Program-made: the position numbers and the translations under genes
The notes under the pieces: generated by a model
What the model was told of the DNA's origin: nothing
Database searches by the model: none
Seen by the model: the letters and a program-made list of their open reading frames with translations, nothing else
Assembly (NCBI GenBank): GCA_964587155.1
Contig: CAZPKF010000009.1
Span: 29,098-93,097 of the forward strand
Direction of reading: 5' to 3'
DNA from: Hallerella sp964587155
GTDB taxonomy: Bacteria > Fibrobacterota > Fibrobacteria > Fibrobacterales > Fibrobacteraceae
DNA length: 64,000 nucleotides
In this document: in pieces, positions 35,273 to 43,979 of the stretch
How the letters are laid out: each line of letters begins with the position of its first letter
Position numbering within the stretch: position 1 is the stretch's first letter

Positions 35273-36517
35273 TTACAGTTGCTCGTCAATCCACTGAAAT
35301 CTTTTCTTTGTCCAAGTAATCATGGAGTCGACGGCTTCTTGATGCGATTTGTATGAATGCCGCAACGCCCAAGTGTAAGTATTGTCTAAAATGGGCCACC
35401 GTTTGAATTCGTTTTGCATGGAATGGGAAATGTTCTTTTGGTATTGGGGAATGCTGTCAATGAGTGCCCGGAAAATTTCTCTGTGTTCTTTCCAGTACTC
35501 TTTTGCCAATTCCCGCATTTTCCAATCGCTGAGAATGTATAGATTCCAACGGTAGTTTCGGATGAACCAGTTTTCGGGCATTTGAAATTGTGCCCGCGAT
35601 TCGTTTCCAAAGCTCAAGTCAAAATCCCAAAGAGGTCCGAAATGGATTGTTCCCCCTTTTTCCCAATAAAAGAAAACGCTCCGCGTGAATTTTCCATCTT
35701 CATTTTTAGAAAATTCCTGCACCCAATAATTCAACAGAAAATCATGGATATCAAGCCAGTTCGTGATGGAATCTTTTCCCCAAAAATTTCTTTTGTGCAA
35801 ATAGATTTCAAAACTGTCCAGGTGCGACTTTGCCATCGCCATGGATGCTTTTGAAATGTTTTTTGGGGATTGGATGTGGATGATGTTTCCGTCGAGTGTT
35901 TTGAAATAAGGCTCGTCGTATTTTTTTGAATCTTCTTTTTCGAATAAAAAACTGGAGTCGTTTTCTGGAATGTTCAAACGCTTCTTGGCGATTTTGATGT
36001 TTTCTGAAAACATATACACGCCTTTATATTCGCGATTCAAGTAAAGTTCTACGTATTGCATCCGCGGTGTGTATTTGGCGCCAAGCCAATTGGAAAGCCG
36101 TGTCTTCATCCAATTTCGCAAGTGAGTTTTGTCGCCGTAATCCGATAACAGCAGCCAGTCGCGGTTTTTGGGCATTCCCAAAGGGGATACTTTGTCTGTA
36201 AATTCCAGTTTCAAACTGTATTTGGGAACGTTAAAACTTGTGTTTCCGCGTCCGCGGACGGTAAGCTCCCAAATATCAGAAATCGGAGCGTCTTTGCCGT
36301 AAATTTGCAGCCGGGCGGGAATTTTTGTTGTGCGGTTTCGGACTTCTCGAAAGTTTTCAGTTTCAATGACTATTCGGGGAATTTCTGCATAAGGATATTC
36401 TGAGTCGTCTAGAGGCAAGTATGCGCTTTCTGCTGAAGAGTAGACGGGTTGGTTCCACAGACAACTGGTGAAAAGTAAGGGAATCAGGTAGAATGTTTTT
36501 TTGAAAAACTGGCGCAC
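35273..36517 (-). CDS. CotH-kinase-family lipoprotein (copy 2)
   Basis: About 414 residues. A lipoprotein signal ends in LLFTSC. The CotH domain includes LTVRGRGNTSFNVPKYSLKLEF, DWLLLSDYGDKTHLRNWMKTRL, YLNREYKGVYMFSENIKIAKKRL and the metal/catalytic GPLWDFDLSFGN. It lacks the long serine tether of the copy at 20 kb and is only distantly similar, so it is not a recent duplicate. The frame opens with TTG at 36526, but that TTG is part of a perfect TATATTTG promoter element (36524-36531). The GTG at 36517, 6 nt further on, fits the leaderless pattern and is preferred. Confidence 0.87.
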   Translation of the reverse strand: MRQFFKKTFYLIPLLFTSCLWNQPVYSSAESAYLPLDDSEYPYAEIPRIVIETENFREVRNRTTKIPARLQIYGKDAPISDIWELTVRGRGNTSFNVPKYSLKLEFTDKVSPLGMPKNRDWLLLSDYGDKTHLRNWMKTRLSNWLGAKYTPRMQYVELYLNREYKGVYMFSENIKIAKKRLNIPENDSSFLFEKEDSKKYDEPYFKTLDGNIIHIQSPKNISKASMAMAKSHLDSFEIYLHKRNFWGKDSITNWLDIHDFLLNYWVQEFSKNEDGKFTRSVFFYWEKGGTIHFGPLWDFDLSFGNESRAQFQMPENWFIRNYRWNLYILSDWKMRELAKEYWKEHREIFRALIDSIPQYQKNISHSMQNEFKRWPILDNTYTWALRHSYKSHQEAVDSMITWTKKRFQWIDEQL

Positions 36518-36523
36518 GTATTT

Positions 36524-36531
36524 CAAATATA
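36524..36531 (-). promoter_or_regulatory. TAnnTTTG promoter element of the second CotH gene
   Basis: TATATTTG on the minus strand, 6 nt before the GTG at 36517. The nominal first codon of the open frame (TTG) lies inside this element and is unlikely to be transcribed. Confidence 0.55.
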
Positions 36532-36639
36532 CACAAAAAGGCGTTTCTCTTGAGGCTTAGAACGAGATGGAATTAAGGACCTCCCGAAAAATTTCTAGGT
36601 TTTATACAAACAAACTTTTCACCTTCAACAGGCAAACAC

Positions 36640-39120
36640 ATGGCATCGAAAAAAACACAGTCCAAGTCGAACCTCGAAGTTCTGGAAAATACGGTCCAGG
36701 CTTTCAAAAAGGCGTTCGACGACCACATTCATCATACGATGGCCCGTGACGAACGCACGGTGACACAGCACGAAAAATTTTTGGCAGTCGCCTATTCTGT
36801 CCGCGACCGTCTTATCGACCGCTGGATTAAAACACAAGAGGCTTATTACAACAAGGATGTCAAGCGCGTCTATTATCTTTCGCTGGAATTCTTGATTGGA
36901 CGCACGCTGGGAAATTCCGTTTTGAACCTCGATGTGGAAAAAGCAGTCGAAGATGCGGTCTCTGAACTTGGCATGACTCTCGAAGAATTGCGGGAAGAAG
37001 AGGTGGACGCAGGACTTGGCAACGGCGGACTTGGACGGCTTGCCGCCTGTTTCCTCGATTCCATGGCGACTCTTGAACTCCCGGCGACGGGAATGGGCAT
37101 TCGTTATGAATACGGAATGTTCAATCAGAAGATCAAGGATGGCCAGCAAGAAGAACTCCCGGACAACTGGCTCCGTCTTCCGAATCCTTGGGAAATTGCC
37201 CGCCCGGCTAATTCCATCAAAGTTCCGTTCGGCGGTTATGTTGTCACATGGACCGATGAAAAGGGAAAACTTCGCAATCGCTGGGAAACAAAGGACTATG
37301 TCCTCGCGCTCCCTTATGATACGCCGATTCCCGGGTACCGCAACAATACGGTGAACAACCTTCGCCTTTGGAGTGCTCAGAGCGCAGACGAATTCGGGCT
37401 TGCTTACTTCAACAACGGGGATTATCTCGCTGCAGTGCAAGACATGGAACTTTCCGAAACAATTTCGAAAGTCCTTTACCCGAACGATTCTTCTGTGAAC
37501 GGTAAAATTCTGCGGTTGCGTCAACAATATTTCCTTTGCGCGGCTTCGTTGCAGGATATTGTCCGCCGTTTCAAAAAACTTCATGATGGCGATTGGAAAC
37601 TTTTCCCGGAAAAGGTGGCGATTCAGTTGAACGATACGCATCCGGCGATTTCCATTGCAGAACTCATGCGCATTTTGCTCGACGAAGAAAATCTCGAATG
37701 GGATGAAGCATGGGAAATTACGACGCACACGTTCGCTTATACGAACCACACGCTCATGCCGGAAGCACTTGAAAAATGGCCGGTTAGCTTCTTTGAAAAA
37801 CTTTTGCCGCGCCATCTCCAGATTATTTACGAAATCAATTCGCGTTTCCTTGCGAAAGTCGCCCTCAAATGGCCCGGAGATACCGCGCGTCTCACTCGGA
37901 TGTCGCTCATTCAAGAAGGCAACGAGAAGATGATTCGCATGGCGTATCTTTCGATTGTCGGCTCTTTTGCAGTCAACGGCGTTGCCGCTCTTCACAGTGA
38001 TTTGTTGAAGACCAGCCTTTTCAAAGATTTCTATGAATTCTGGCCGGAAAAATTCAACAATAAGACGAATGGCGTGACTCCGCGCCGTTGGGTCCGCAAA
38101 GCGAATCCGTCGATGTCCGCTCTTGTTTCTTCCAAAATTGGAGAAGATTGGGTCAAGAATTTGGACGAAATCGAAAAGCTCGAAAAGTTTGCAGGCGATG
38201 CCAAGTTCCGCAAGGAATTTATGGCGGTCAAGCTTGAAAACAAAAAGCGTTTGGCGGCTTATCTCAAACGTACGCAAAATGTCGACATCAATGTGAACAC
38301 GTTGTTCGACATTCAAGTAAAGCGTATTCATGAATACAAGCGTCAGCTTTTGAACATTCTCCACGCGATTCATCTTTATCTTCAGATTAAGGATGGCAAG
38401 GAGATTTTGCCGCGCACGATTATGATTGGCGGCAAAGCTGCTCCGGGATATTGGATGGCCAAGCAAATCATCCGTTTGGCGAATGCGGTGAGTTCCATCA
38501 TTGACAGCGATCCGGATTGCAAAGGGAAGCTCCAAATGGTGTTCCTTGAAAATTACCGTGTGAGCTTTGCCGAAAAAATTATCCCTGCAGCGGATCTTTC
38601 GGAACAGATTTCGACGGCGGGTACAGAAGCGTCTGGAACCGGCAATATGAAGTTTGCGATGAACGGTGCACTGACGATTGGAACTCTCGACGGAGCGAAC
38701 GTTGAAATGCGCGAAGTCATCGGGGCAGAAAACTTCTTCCTCTTCGGTCTGACTGTAGAAAACGTGCAAGAACTTCTCGCCAAGGGATACCGTCCGCGCG
38801 ACTTCTACGAGAAAGATGATGATTTGCGCCGTGTTCTGGATTTGATCACGAGTGGATTCTTCAGCCCGGATCATCCGGAAACATTCCGTCCGATTGTAGA
38901 CAAACTTCTTTCGAGTGATCCATTCTTGCTTTTGGCGGATTTCCGTTCGTATATCGAATGCCAGAAAGAAGTTGCCAAGGCTTATGCCGACAAGGATAAA
39001 TGGGCCAAGATGGCGATTCTCAATGTGGCGCGGATGGGCAAGTTCAGTTCGGACCGCACCATCGATCAATACGCGAAAGAAATTTGGCATGCGAAAGCTT
39101 GCCCGATTTCGCTCAAGTAA
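36640..39120 (+). CDS. glgP: Glycogen/starch/maltodextrin phosphorylase
   Basis: Releases glucose 1-phosphate from the non-reducing ends of alpha-1,4-glucans. 826 residues, standard for GT35 enzymes. YYLSLEFLIGRTLGNS, GNGGLGRLAACFLDS, QLNDTHPAI, FAYTNHTLMPEALEKWP, KRIHEYKRQLLN and the PLP-lysine motif EASGTGNMKFAMNGALTIGTLDGANVE are all intact. A TAGGTTTT promoter element lies around 36597-36604. The start region lacks a strong SD. A good terminator follows within 20 bp. Together with the CBM48 protein near the left end it points to glycogen storage. Confidence 0.97.
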   Translation: MASKKTQSKSNLEVLENTVQAFKKAFDDHIHHTMARDERTVTQHEKFLAVAYSVRDRLIDRWIKTQEAYYNKDVKRVYYLSLEFLIGRTLGNSVLNLDVEKAVEDAVSELGMTLEELREEEVDAGLGNGGLGRLAACFLDSMATLELPATGMGIRYEYGMFNQKIKDGQQEELPDNWLRLPNPWEIARPANSIKVPFGGYVVTWTDEKGKLRNRWETKDYVLALPYDTPIPGYRNNTVNNLRLWSAQSADEFGLAYFNNGDYLAAVQDMELSETISKVLYPNDSSVNGKILRLRQQYFLCAASLQDIVRRFKKLHDGDWKLFPEKVAIQLNDTHPAISIAELMRILLDEENLEWDEAWEITTHTFAYTNHTLMPEALEKWPVSFFEKLLPRHLQIIYEINSRFLAKVALKWPGDTARLTRMSLIQEGNEKMIRMAYLSIVGSFAVNGVAALHSDLLKTSLFKDFYEFWPEKFNNKTNGVTPRRWVRKANPSMSALVSSKIGEDWVKNLDEIEKLEKFAGDAKFRKEFMAVKLENKKRLAAYLKRTQNVDINVNTLFDIQVKRIHEYKRQLLNILHAIHLYLQIKDGKEILPRTIMIGGKAAPGYWMAKQIIRLANAVSSIIDSDPDCKGKLQMVFLENYRVSFAEKIIPAADLSEQISTAGTEASGTGNMKFAMNGALTIGTLDGANVEMREVIGAENFFLFGLTVENVQELLAKGYRPRDFYEKDDDLRRVLDLITSGFFSPDHPETFRPIVDKLLSSDPFLLLADFRSYIECQKEVAKAYADKDKWAKMAILNVARMGKFSSDRTIDQYAKEIWHAKACPISLK

Positions 39121-39137
39121 AGGCTTCTTTTTCTTTC

Positions 39138-39171
39138 AAAAAAGCTTCTCCGCAAAGGGGAAGCTTTTTTT
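39138..39171 (+). terminator. Terminator of glgP
   Basis: AAAGCTTCTCC, loop, GGGGAAGC and seven T residues, about 20 bp after the glgP stop. Confidence 0.9.
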
Positions 39172-39182
39172 GTATAAACGAA

Positions 39183-39205
39183 AACCACCAGCTAGGCTGG
39201 TGGTT
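39183..39205. repeat. Perfect 10-bp hairpin with a 3-nt loop
   Basis: AACCACCAGC (39183-39192), loop TAG, GCTGGTGGTT (39196-39205). There is no T run, so it is not a typical terminator. Such compact imperfect-loop hairpins mark the ends of IS200/IS605-type elements and REP sequences. No transposase is nearby, so this is at most a relic. Confidence 0.5.
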
Positions 39206-39349
39206 CCAAAGAAGCCTTCTGGCGGTGCTGAAAAAATTCTCTGGCTAAATTTGTGGAGCGGTTTGGACACTGCGCCACAACAAGCCAAAGGATTTTGGAA
39301 AACATAAAAATAATGGCTCACACGAGCTGGAACTGCAAATGTCACATAG

Positions 39350-39789
39350 TCTCGCGCCGAAATTCAGACGGAAGGCGTTTATCATGTTCCGTATTCGGGC
39401 GGGGATACGACGGAACTTGACGGATACGCCTATGATTGGGCTACGGCTATGGGACTTGACTCCTCGTTTCTGGAATTGAGTGCGGAAGTTTCGGAGGTAC
39501 TTGATTCCGTTCATCAGGGAATTTTTCCGAATGGATAGCATATTCCTTCCAAAAATGAATAGCAAATGCTTGAAAATTACGTGGACTTGCATAATGGAAG
39601 TGAAAACGTTTCGACAAGTTTGACATCCCTTTCGGGATGGAAACTGTCTTTCTCCGGAACGGAACAAGGGACGAATCGATATGGTTTTTGAAAATAGTGC
39701 GAAACGGAAATCGCATAAAGGCGACCGACTTGAAAACGGGAGAAAAACTTCCCACGCAAAACATTCCTGCACAAAATCCCGTGGACTAG
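39350..39789 (+). pseudogene. Decayed gene remnant
   Basis: Coding-like peptide on the plus strand is broken by mutations. In one frame, 39350-39538 reads as EGVYHVPYSGGDTTELDGY, then DWATAMGLDSSFLELSAEV, up to HQGIFPNG and a TAG. After a second TAG the same frame continues as MLENYVDLHNGSENVSTSL and GWKLSFSGTEQGTNRYGF to a TGA at 39689-39691. Another frame then carries KIVRNGNRIKATDLKTGEK to the TAG at 39787. DWA and FLEL resemble the C-terminal part of M14 zinc carboxypeptidases, but that match is weak. A hairpin terminator still lies downstream. The minus-strand frame over this region looks spurious. Confidence 0.5.
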
Positions 39790-39826
39790 CGCGCTTTTGA
39801 CGTTTTTTTTGAAAAAGCCAAATGAA

Positions 39827-39853
39827 AAAGGAACCGGTCAAAACCGGTCCTTT
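39827..39853 (+). terminator. Hairpin after the decayed gene
   Basis: AAAGGAACCGGT pairs with ACCGGTCCTTT (one bulged A), ending in a short T run. It probably was the terminator of the decayed gene. Confidence 0.6.
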
Positions 39854-39979
39854 GCTCTGCCAAGATGGCGATTTGCTTGGCGACGACAATTTGCGTAGGA
39901 ATAATGGATTCTTTTTAAAATTTGAACTTTATCACTTGCAAGTTAGCCTAAGGTTAAAAATGTCGATATTTTTAGGAAT

Positions 39980-41284
39980 ATGAAAAAATGGATGTTGTAC
40001 GCATTGAGCGTCATTTGGGTTGTGGCTTGTTCTGAATCTTCGTCTGCACCGAACGAATACGAGGATGCGCTTTCTTTTGTGAAAGAAAACTCCTCTTCTT
40101 CGGTTTGGGAAAAGATATCTTTTTCCCATTTGTCATCGGCATCTGGGGAACAGGGGCTTTCTTCGTCAGAATGGAGTCTTTCTTCTGCGGGGACGGCGTC
40201 ATCGGCTTCTGGAGAAATCCCGACAAGCGCAGCCATGTCGTCGGCTGTCGGCGAATCTTCCTCGTCGATGAAATTTGTCGCATCGTCTGCGTCTGAGGGA
40301 ACCGGCGAATCTTCGTCTGGAATCTCTTCTTCGGGAGGCGATTCTATTTGGATAAAAGCAGAATCCATGGCGGAACTTTCGGAGAAAGTTCTTGAACGCG
40401 CTGCGGAATTTCGGGAAGCGGTTGTAGATTCTCGAGTCCGAAACGGAATGTATGTGTATTCGACAACGGTTAACGATTATTCGGCGTCGCCGGAACTGTT
40501 GGCTGCGCGGCTTGCCGTGTTCGGCTTCAAGGATATTTATCTAAGCCCGGGATCGACTTCTGATTACAAAAATCCTTCGGATTGGATGAAAACGTTTATT
40601 CGGACTTGTTCTTTGCTTGGCATGGACGTTCATGCCATGCGGCTTTCTGTTGTCGGCGAAAATACGGAGCTGCTTACGTCAGAAAGTGCGGTCGATGAAG
40701 AAGTGGAACTCGTTGTTTCGTATAACGCCCGGGTGGCGACAGCGGAAAAGTTTTCGGGCATCAGCGCAGATGTAGAAGTGCATACAATAAAGTCTGGATT
40801 CTCGTTTGTTTGGGATAAGGGCGCTCAATCGGATACGCTTCTCCGCATGGCGCAAAGCACTCTTAAACGGGCGAATCAGGCATTAAAAAAGGAAAATCCG
40901 GAGTTGAAACTGGCCGAGGCGATTGCAATGCAATACGACAAGTATTACAACGCCGAGATTTTTACTCATGGCAGCTCGTCACAATTTTTGGAATCTTGCG
41001 ACTGGGTAATCCTCATGGATTATTATACTGTGGAATCGCAATATATGCGGTATGCAAAAGCCAGTTTGGATAACGCTCAAAAAGATAGAAGTGTGAACGT
41101 GGCAATTAAAGTGAAAAAGAACGCCAATGGAACAAATGATTATTTTGCAACATGGGACGACATGATGGTCGCCGTCAAGAATTTATTTAACGGATACGTT
41201 TCTTATTCGGTGAATGGGAAACTCCCTTTCCGCGGAATCGATTTTTTCACGTTCGAAGGATTTGAACAACTGTGGAACAATTGA
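39980..41284 (+). CDS. Lipoprotein with Ser-rich tether and possible glycosidase-like domain
   Basis: 434 residues. The lipobox WVVAC is followed by about 100 residues dominated by serine clusters (SSSS, ASS, GESSSG), a flexible tether typical of Fibrobacter lipoproteins. The folded part (about 130-434) begins with RNGMYVYSTTVNDY and has the rhythm of an alpha/beta barrel: LLAARLAVFGFKDIYLSPG, WMKTFIRTCSLLGMDVHAMRLSV, LAEAIAMQYDKYYN, CDWVILMDYYTV. This could be a glycoside-hydrolase-like barrel, but I cannot name a family. TATTTTTA lies 5 nt before the ATG. It ends one base from the convergent NAT-like gene. Confidence 0.8.
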   Translation: MKKWMLYALSVIWVVACSESSSAPNEYEDALSFVKENSSSSVWEKISFSHLSSASGEQGLSSSEWSLSSAGTASSASGEIPTSAAMSSAVGESSSSMKFVASSASEGTGESSSGISSSGGDSIWIKAESMAELSEKVLERAAEFREAVVDSRVRNGMYVYSTTVNDYSASPELLAARLAVFGFKDIYLSPGSTSDYKNPSDWMKTFIRTCSLLGMDVHAMRLSVVGENTELLTSESAVDEEVELVVSYNARVATAEKFSGISADVEVHTIKSGFSFVWDKGAQSDTLLRMAQSTLKRANQALKKENPELKLAEAIAMQYDKYYNAEIFTHGSSSQFLESCDWVILMDYYTVESQYMRYAKASLDNAQKDRSVNVAIKVKKNANGTNDYFATWDDMMVAVKNLFNGYVSYSVNGKLPFRGIDFFTFEGFEQLWNN

Positions 41285-41285
41285 A

Positions 41286-42032
41286 TTAAGGATGCTTCAA
41301 AATGGAAAGAGCTTTTTCGATGGTTTCTTCACCAATGCCAAAAATTTGGTGCAGACGGAAAACTCTTTCGGATTCGGGAATGGCTTCGATACGGGAACCG
41401 TTTTTGTCGCGGATAAGCAGATTGCCTTTTTGAAAATAATACTGGATTCCGTGTTCGCGGTCGAGCTTGTTCAAAACGGGATAAGTCATCATTTCCCGGT
41501 GAAATGAATCGCTCCAATGTTTTTGAAATTCTAATGGGGAAACTCCGCGTAAGTCAAATTCAAATCGAAGTTTCATGGAATTGGGAGCGAATCCCGTATA
41601 AAGCCCGAGAATGCCGTTTTTCACATCCAAACGGACAGCGTTGGGGACTAGCGGAAAAAACGCTTGGGCTTTTCCATTGACGGATTCTTGGGGAATTTTC
41701 AATGGATCGAAAATCAGATAACCGGGGTCAAATAAAAAGTTTTCGCCATCGAGTGGCAGCGTGAGCGCGCAATGGACGTTTTTTTCAATTCGCTTGTCGC
41801 CCATCAAAAGCCTGGGTGAATATTGCATTTCCCGCAATTCTTGGAACAAGTGCCATGTGAGGCTAAAGCACGTTCCTCCGCCCATCCAAGAATCCAGATC
41901 GTTTTCAAAACTGTCGTCGAGTTTTCTTGCCCCGTCGGCGCTTTTGGCTTCTGCGTAACGGATAATCTTTGTCAAGTTCTCGTATGTAACAGACGACAGG
42001 CGTTCACAAAGGGATAAAATTTCTGGAGGCAT
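41286..42032 (-). CDS. Arylamine N-acetyltransferase-like Cys-His-Asp protein
   Basis: 248 residues. VTYENLTKI near the N-terminus, GGGTCFSLTWHLFQEL (nucleophile Cys), NVHCALTL (His) and FLFDPGYL (Asp) match in order and spacing the catalytic triad and the PYENL, RGGxCFE, HxxL and DVGFG motifs of arylamine N-acetyltransferases and the wider transglutaminase-like fold. RGG is changed to GGG, so the substrate may differ. It starts 14 nt after the pyruvate kinase stop and should be its operon partner. There is no clear SD. Confidence 0.7.
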   Translation of the reverse strand: MPPEILSLCERLSSVTYENLTKIIRYAEAKSADGARKLDDSFENDLDSWMGGGTCFSLTWHLFQELREMQYSPRLLMGDKRIEKNVHCALTLPLDGENFLFDPGYLIFDPLKIPQESVNGKAQAFFPLVPNAVRLDVKNGILGLYTGFAPNSMKLRFEFDLRGVSPLEFQKHWSDSFHREMMTYPVLNKLDREHGIQYYFQKGNLLIRDKNGSRIEAIPESERVFRLHQIFGIGEETIEKALSILKHP

Positions 42033-42046
42033 GGTGATTCGGCTGC

Positions 42047-43837
42047 TTACAGTCGCCCTTCATAAACGACGAGATTTTTCCCATCGATGGTGACGGCTAG
42101 TCCGGGTTCCAAAATCCGGAAGGCGTTTTTGACTCCGCACAACCAGACGAGACGCGGATTGATGAGCGGCAGGGATTCTTGCGGAATTTTGCATTCGCCT
42201 TCGACAATGACTCCTCGGACTTCCCGGAGAACGGGAATGTATTCTTCGGTGAGAACGGGACAAAGGAGAATTTCGCTGCATTCCTTTCGGAGGAGCATGT
42301 ATGCTTCGGTCGGGGTTTTCGCCCGCAAAATACGCCCGCTTGCTCTGGGATAGTCGGAGCTTACGGAACCGCCGGCTTCGGCGCGGGAAAGTTCATTGCC
42401 AACGTAAAGAACTCGGATTGTGTTGACGACAGAAGCGGAAAGCGGAAATCCGGAAACCATGACTATCTTGTCCGAAATGCGCACTGCGCCCGAATCGTGG
42501 GCGCTTTTGATGGCGTTTTGGACCATGTCGTCGGAATCGGTCACAAGCTCGGCGAACAGCGGAAAAACGCCCCAGTTGAGCAGCAATTGGCGCTCGACTT
42601 GAGGATGTGGCGTAACAGCCAAAATGGGCTGCTTGGGACGGAACATGCTGACCATTCTCGCCGTGTTTCCGCTGAGCGTTGGAGTAATGATGGCAGATGC
42701 GTTTACTTCGCGGGCTGTTTGATAGGCGCTTTGAGAAACGATACGGCTGACTTCTCCGTGCAAATCCATCTCGAAAGTTTCGCGCATTTTCTGATAATAC
42801 TCGGGGGAATACTCTACGGTAACGGCGACGCGGACCATCGTTTCTACGGCTTCAATGGGATAATTGCCGTTGGCTGTTTCTCCGGAAAGCATGACTGCGT
42901 CTGTGCCGTCGAAAATGGCGTTGGCGATGTCTGTCAATTCGGCACGGGTCGGTCGTGGGTGCGAAATCATGGATTCGAGCATTTGGGTAGCCGTGATGAC
43001 GGGCTTTCCCAATTGTCTGCAAACTCGGATTACGTGCTTTTGCGCCAAGGGAATTTTTTCTGTCGGAAGTTGAACGCCCAAATCTCCGCGGGCAAGCATG
43101 ATGCCATCGGCGACCGCTGCAATCTCCCGAATGTTGTTCAACCCTTCTTCATTTTCAATTTTTGCGATGATTTTTGCTTTGGAATTCAGGGTTTCGAGGT
43201 AACGGCGAATTTCTTGAACTTCGCTTGCGTAACTGACAAAACTCGCAGCGATAAAGTCGACATCTTGTTCTACGCCAAACCGGATGTCTTGTTTGTCCTG
43301 TTCGCTCATGATGGGAAGCCCGGCGTGGAGCCCTATCAAATTCACATTTTTCCGACTGGAAATTTCGCCGGAATTTTTGGCGATGCAGCGTACCAGAAAA
43401 CCATCCGATTCTTCGACTTCCAGTTCTATTAATCCATCGGCGATTAAAATGCGGTGCCCTTTTTGGACACGTTGAGGAAGGTCTTTCCAAGAAACGGACA
43501 GTCTCGCGGGCTCTGAATCTTTTGCCGCGGACGTTTCGGCGTCGTCTGTGGAAACAATGACGGTGTCGCCTTTGTGGATGGGGACGAGAGCGTTTCCGGG
43601 AGTAGTTCCCGTGCGAATTTCAGGGCCTTTGGTGTCGAGCATCAGAGCGATGGGACGTTTTAGCAAAGAGGACACGCGTTTGACGCGGTTCATGGCGTCT
43701 AGGTGCGCTTCGTGAGTGCCGTGGGAAAAGTTGAACCGCGCGACGTTCATGCCGGCGAGGATCAGACGGGAAACGATTTCATCGTTGGAAGTTGTCGGTC
43801 CCATGGAACAGACAATTTTGGTCTTGTGCGTAAACAT
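42047..43837 (-). CDS. pyk: Pyruvate kinase with an extra C-terminal domain
   Basis: Transfers phosphate from PEP to ADP in the last step of glycolysis. 596 residues, about 120 more than the usual 470. Core motifs are intact: KIVCSMGPTT, GMNVARFNFSHG, LDTKGPEIRTG, IAKIENEEGLNNI, ILARGDLGVQLP, ITATQMLESMI and the barrel-end MLSGETANG. The C-terminal extension (about 490-596) resembles the PEP-utiliser-like mobile domain found on some bacterial pyruvate kinases, here starting AGGSVSSDYPRASGRIL, without the phosphohistidine TSH motif. It is followed by the NAT-like gene. Confidence 0.95.
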   Translation of the reverse strand: MFTHKTKIVCSMGPTTSNDEIVSRLILAGMNVARFNFSHGTHEAHLDAMNRVKRVSSLLKRPIALMLDTKGPEIRTGTTPGNALVPIHKGDTVIVSTDDAETSAAKDSEPARLSVSWKDLPQRVQKGHRILIADGLIELEVEESDGFLVRCIAKNSGEISSRKNVNLIGLHAGLPIMSEQDKQDIRFGVEQDVDFIAASFVSYASEVQEIRRYLETLNSKAKIIAKIENEEGLNNIREIAAVADGIMLARGDLGVQLPTEKIPLAQKHVIRVCRQLGKPVITATQMLESMISHPRPTRAELTDIANAIFDGTDAVMLSGETANGNYPIEAVETMVRVAVTVEYSPEYYQKMRETFEMDLHGEVSRIVSQSAYQTAREVNASAIITPTLSGNTARMVSMFRPKQPILAVTPHPQVERQLLLNWGVFPLFAELVTDSDDMVQNAIKSAHDSGAVRISDKIVMVSGFPLSASVVNTIRVLYVGNELSRAEAGGSVSSDYPRASGRILRAKTPTEAYMLLRKECSEILLCPVLTEEYIPVLREVRGVIVEGECKIPQESLPLINPRLVWLCGVKNAFRILEPGLAVTIDGKNLVVYEGRL

Positions 43838-43965
43838 AAAGTCTCCATGTTCAAGATAAAAAAAAGGACTCTAGATCGGTTGCCGCAAAATTTTGATTCC
43901 CTTCATTTGAAGGGGGACTCCCGGATTTCGGGAGGATTGCCGTTCTTTGGAACGGGCATTTATTG

Positions 43966-43973
43966 TATCTTTA
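43966..43973 (+). promoter_or_regulatory. TAnnTTT element before lptC
   Basis: TATCTTTA, 6 nt before the ATG at 43980, is consistent with a leaderless vegetative transcript. Confidence 0.45.
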
Positions 43974-43979
43974 AAACAG

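Noticed and set aside
36625..39090. 821-residue open frame antisense to glgP
   Set aside because: It is the complement of a highly conserved phosphorylase gene whose codon bias leaves the opposite strand open. The translation has no recognisable domain.
39245..39889. 214-residue minus-strand open frame
   Set aside because: Composition is unlike a protein of this genome, no motif is visible, and the plus strand carries better coding-like peptide with decay.
40105..40330. Serine-codon repeats as a CRISPR or tandem repeat
   Set aside because: The repetition comes from Ser-rich coding (TCT/TCG clusters) in a lipoprotein tether; the units vary in length and sequence.
42179..43432. 417-residue open frame antisense to pyruvate kinase
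   Set aside because: Shadow of pyk; no motifs and no start signals.
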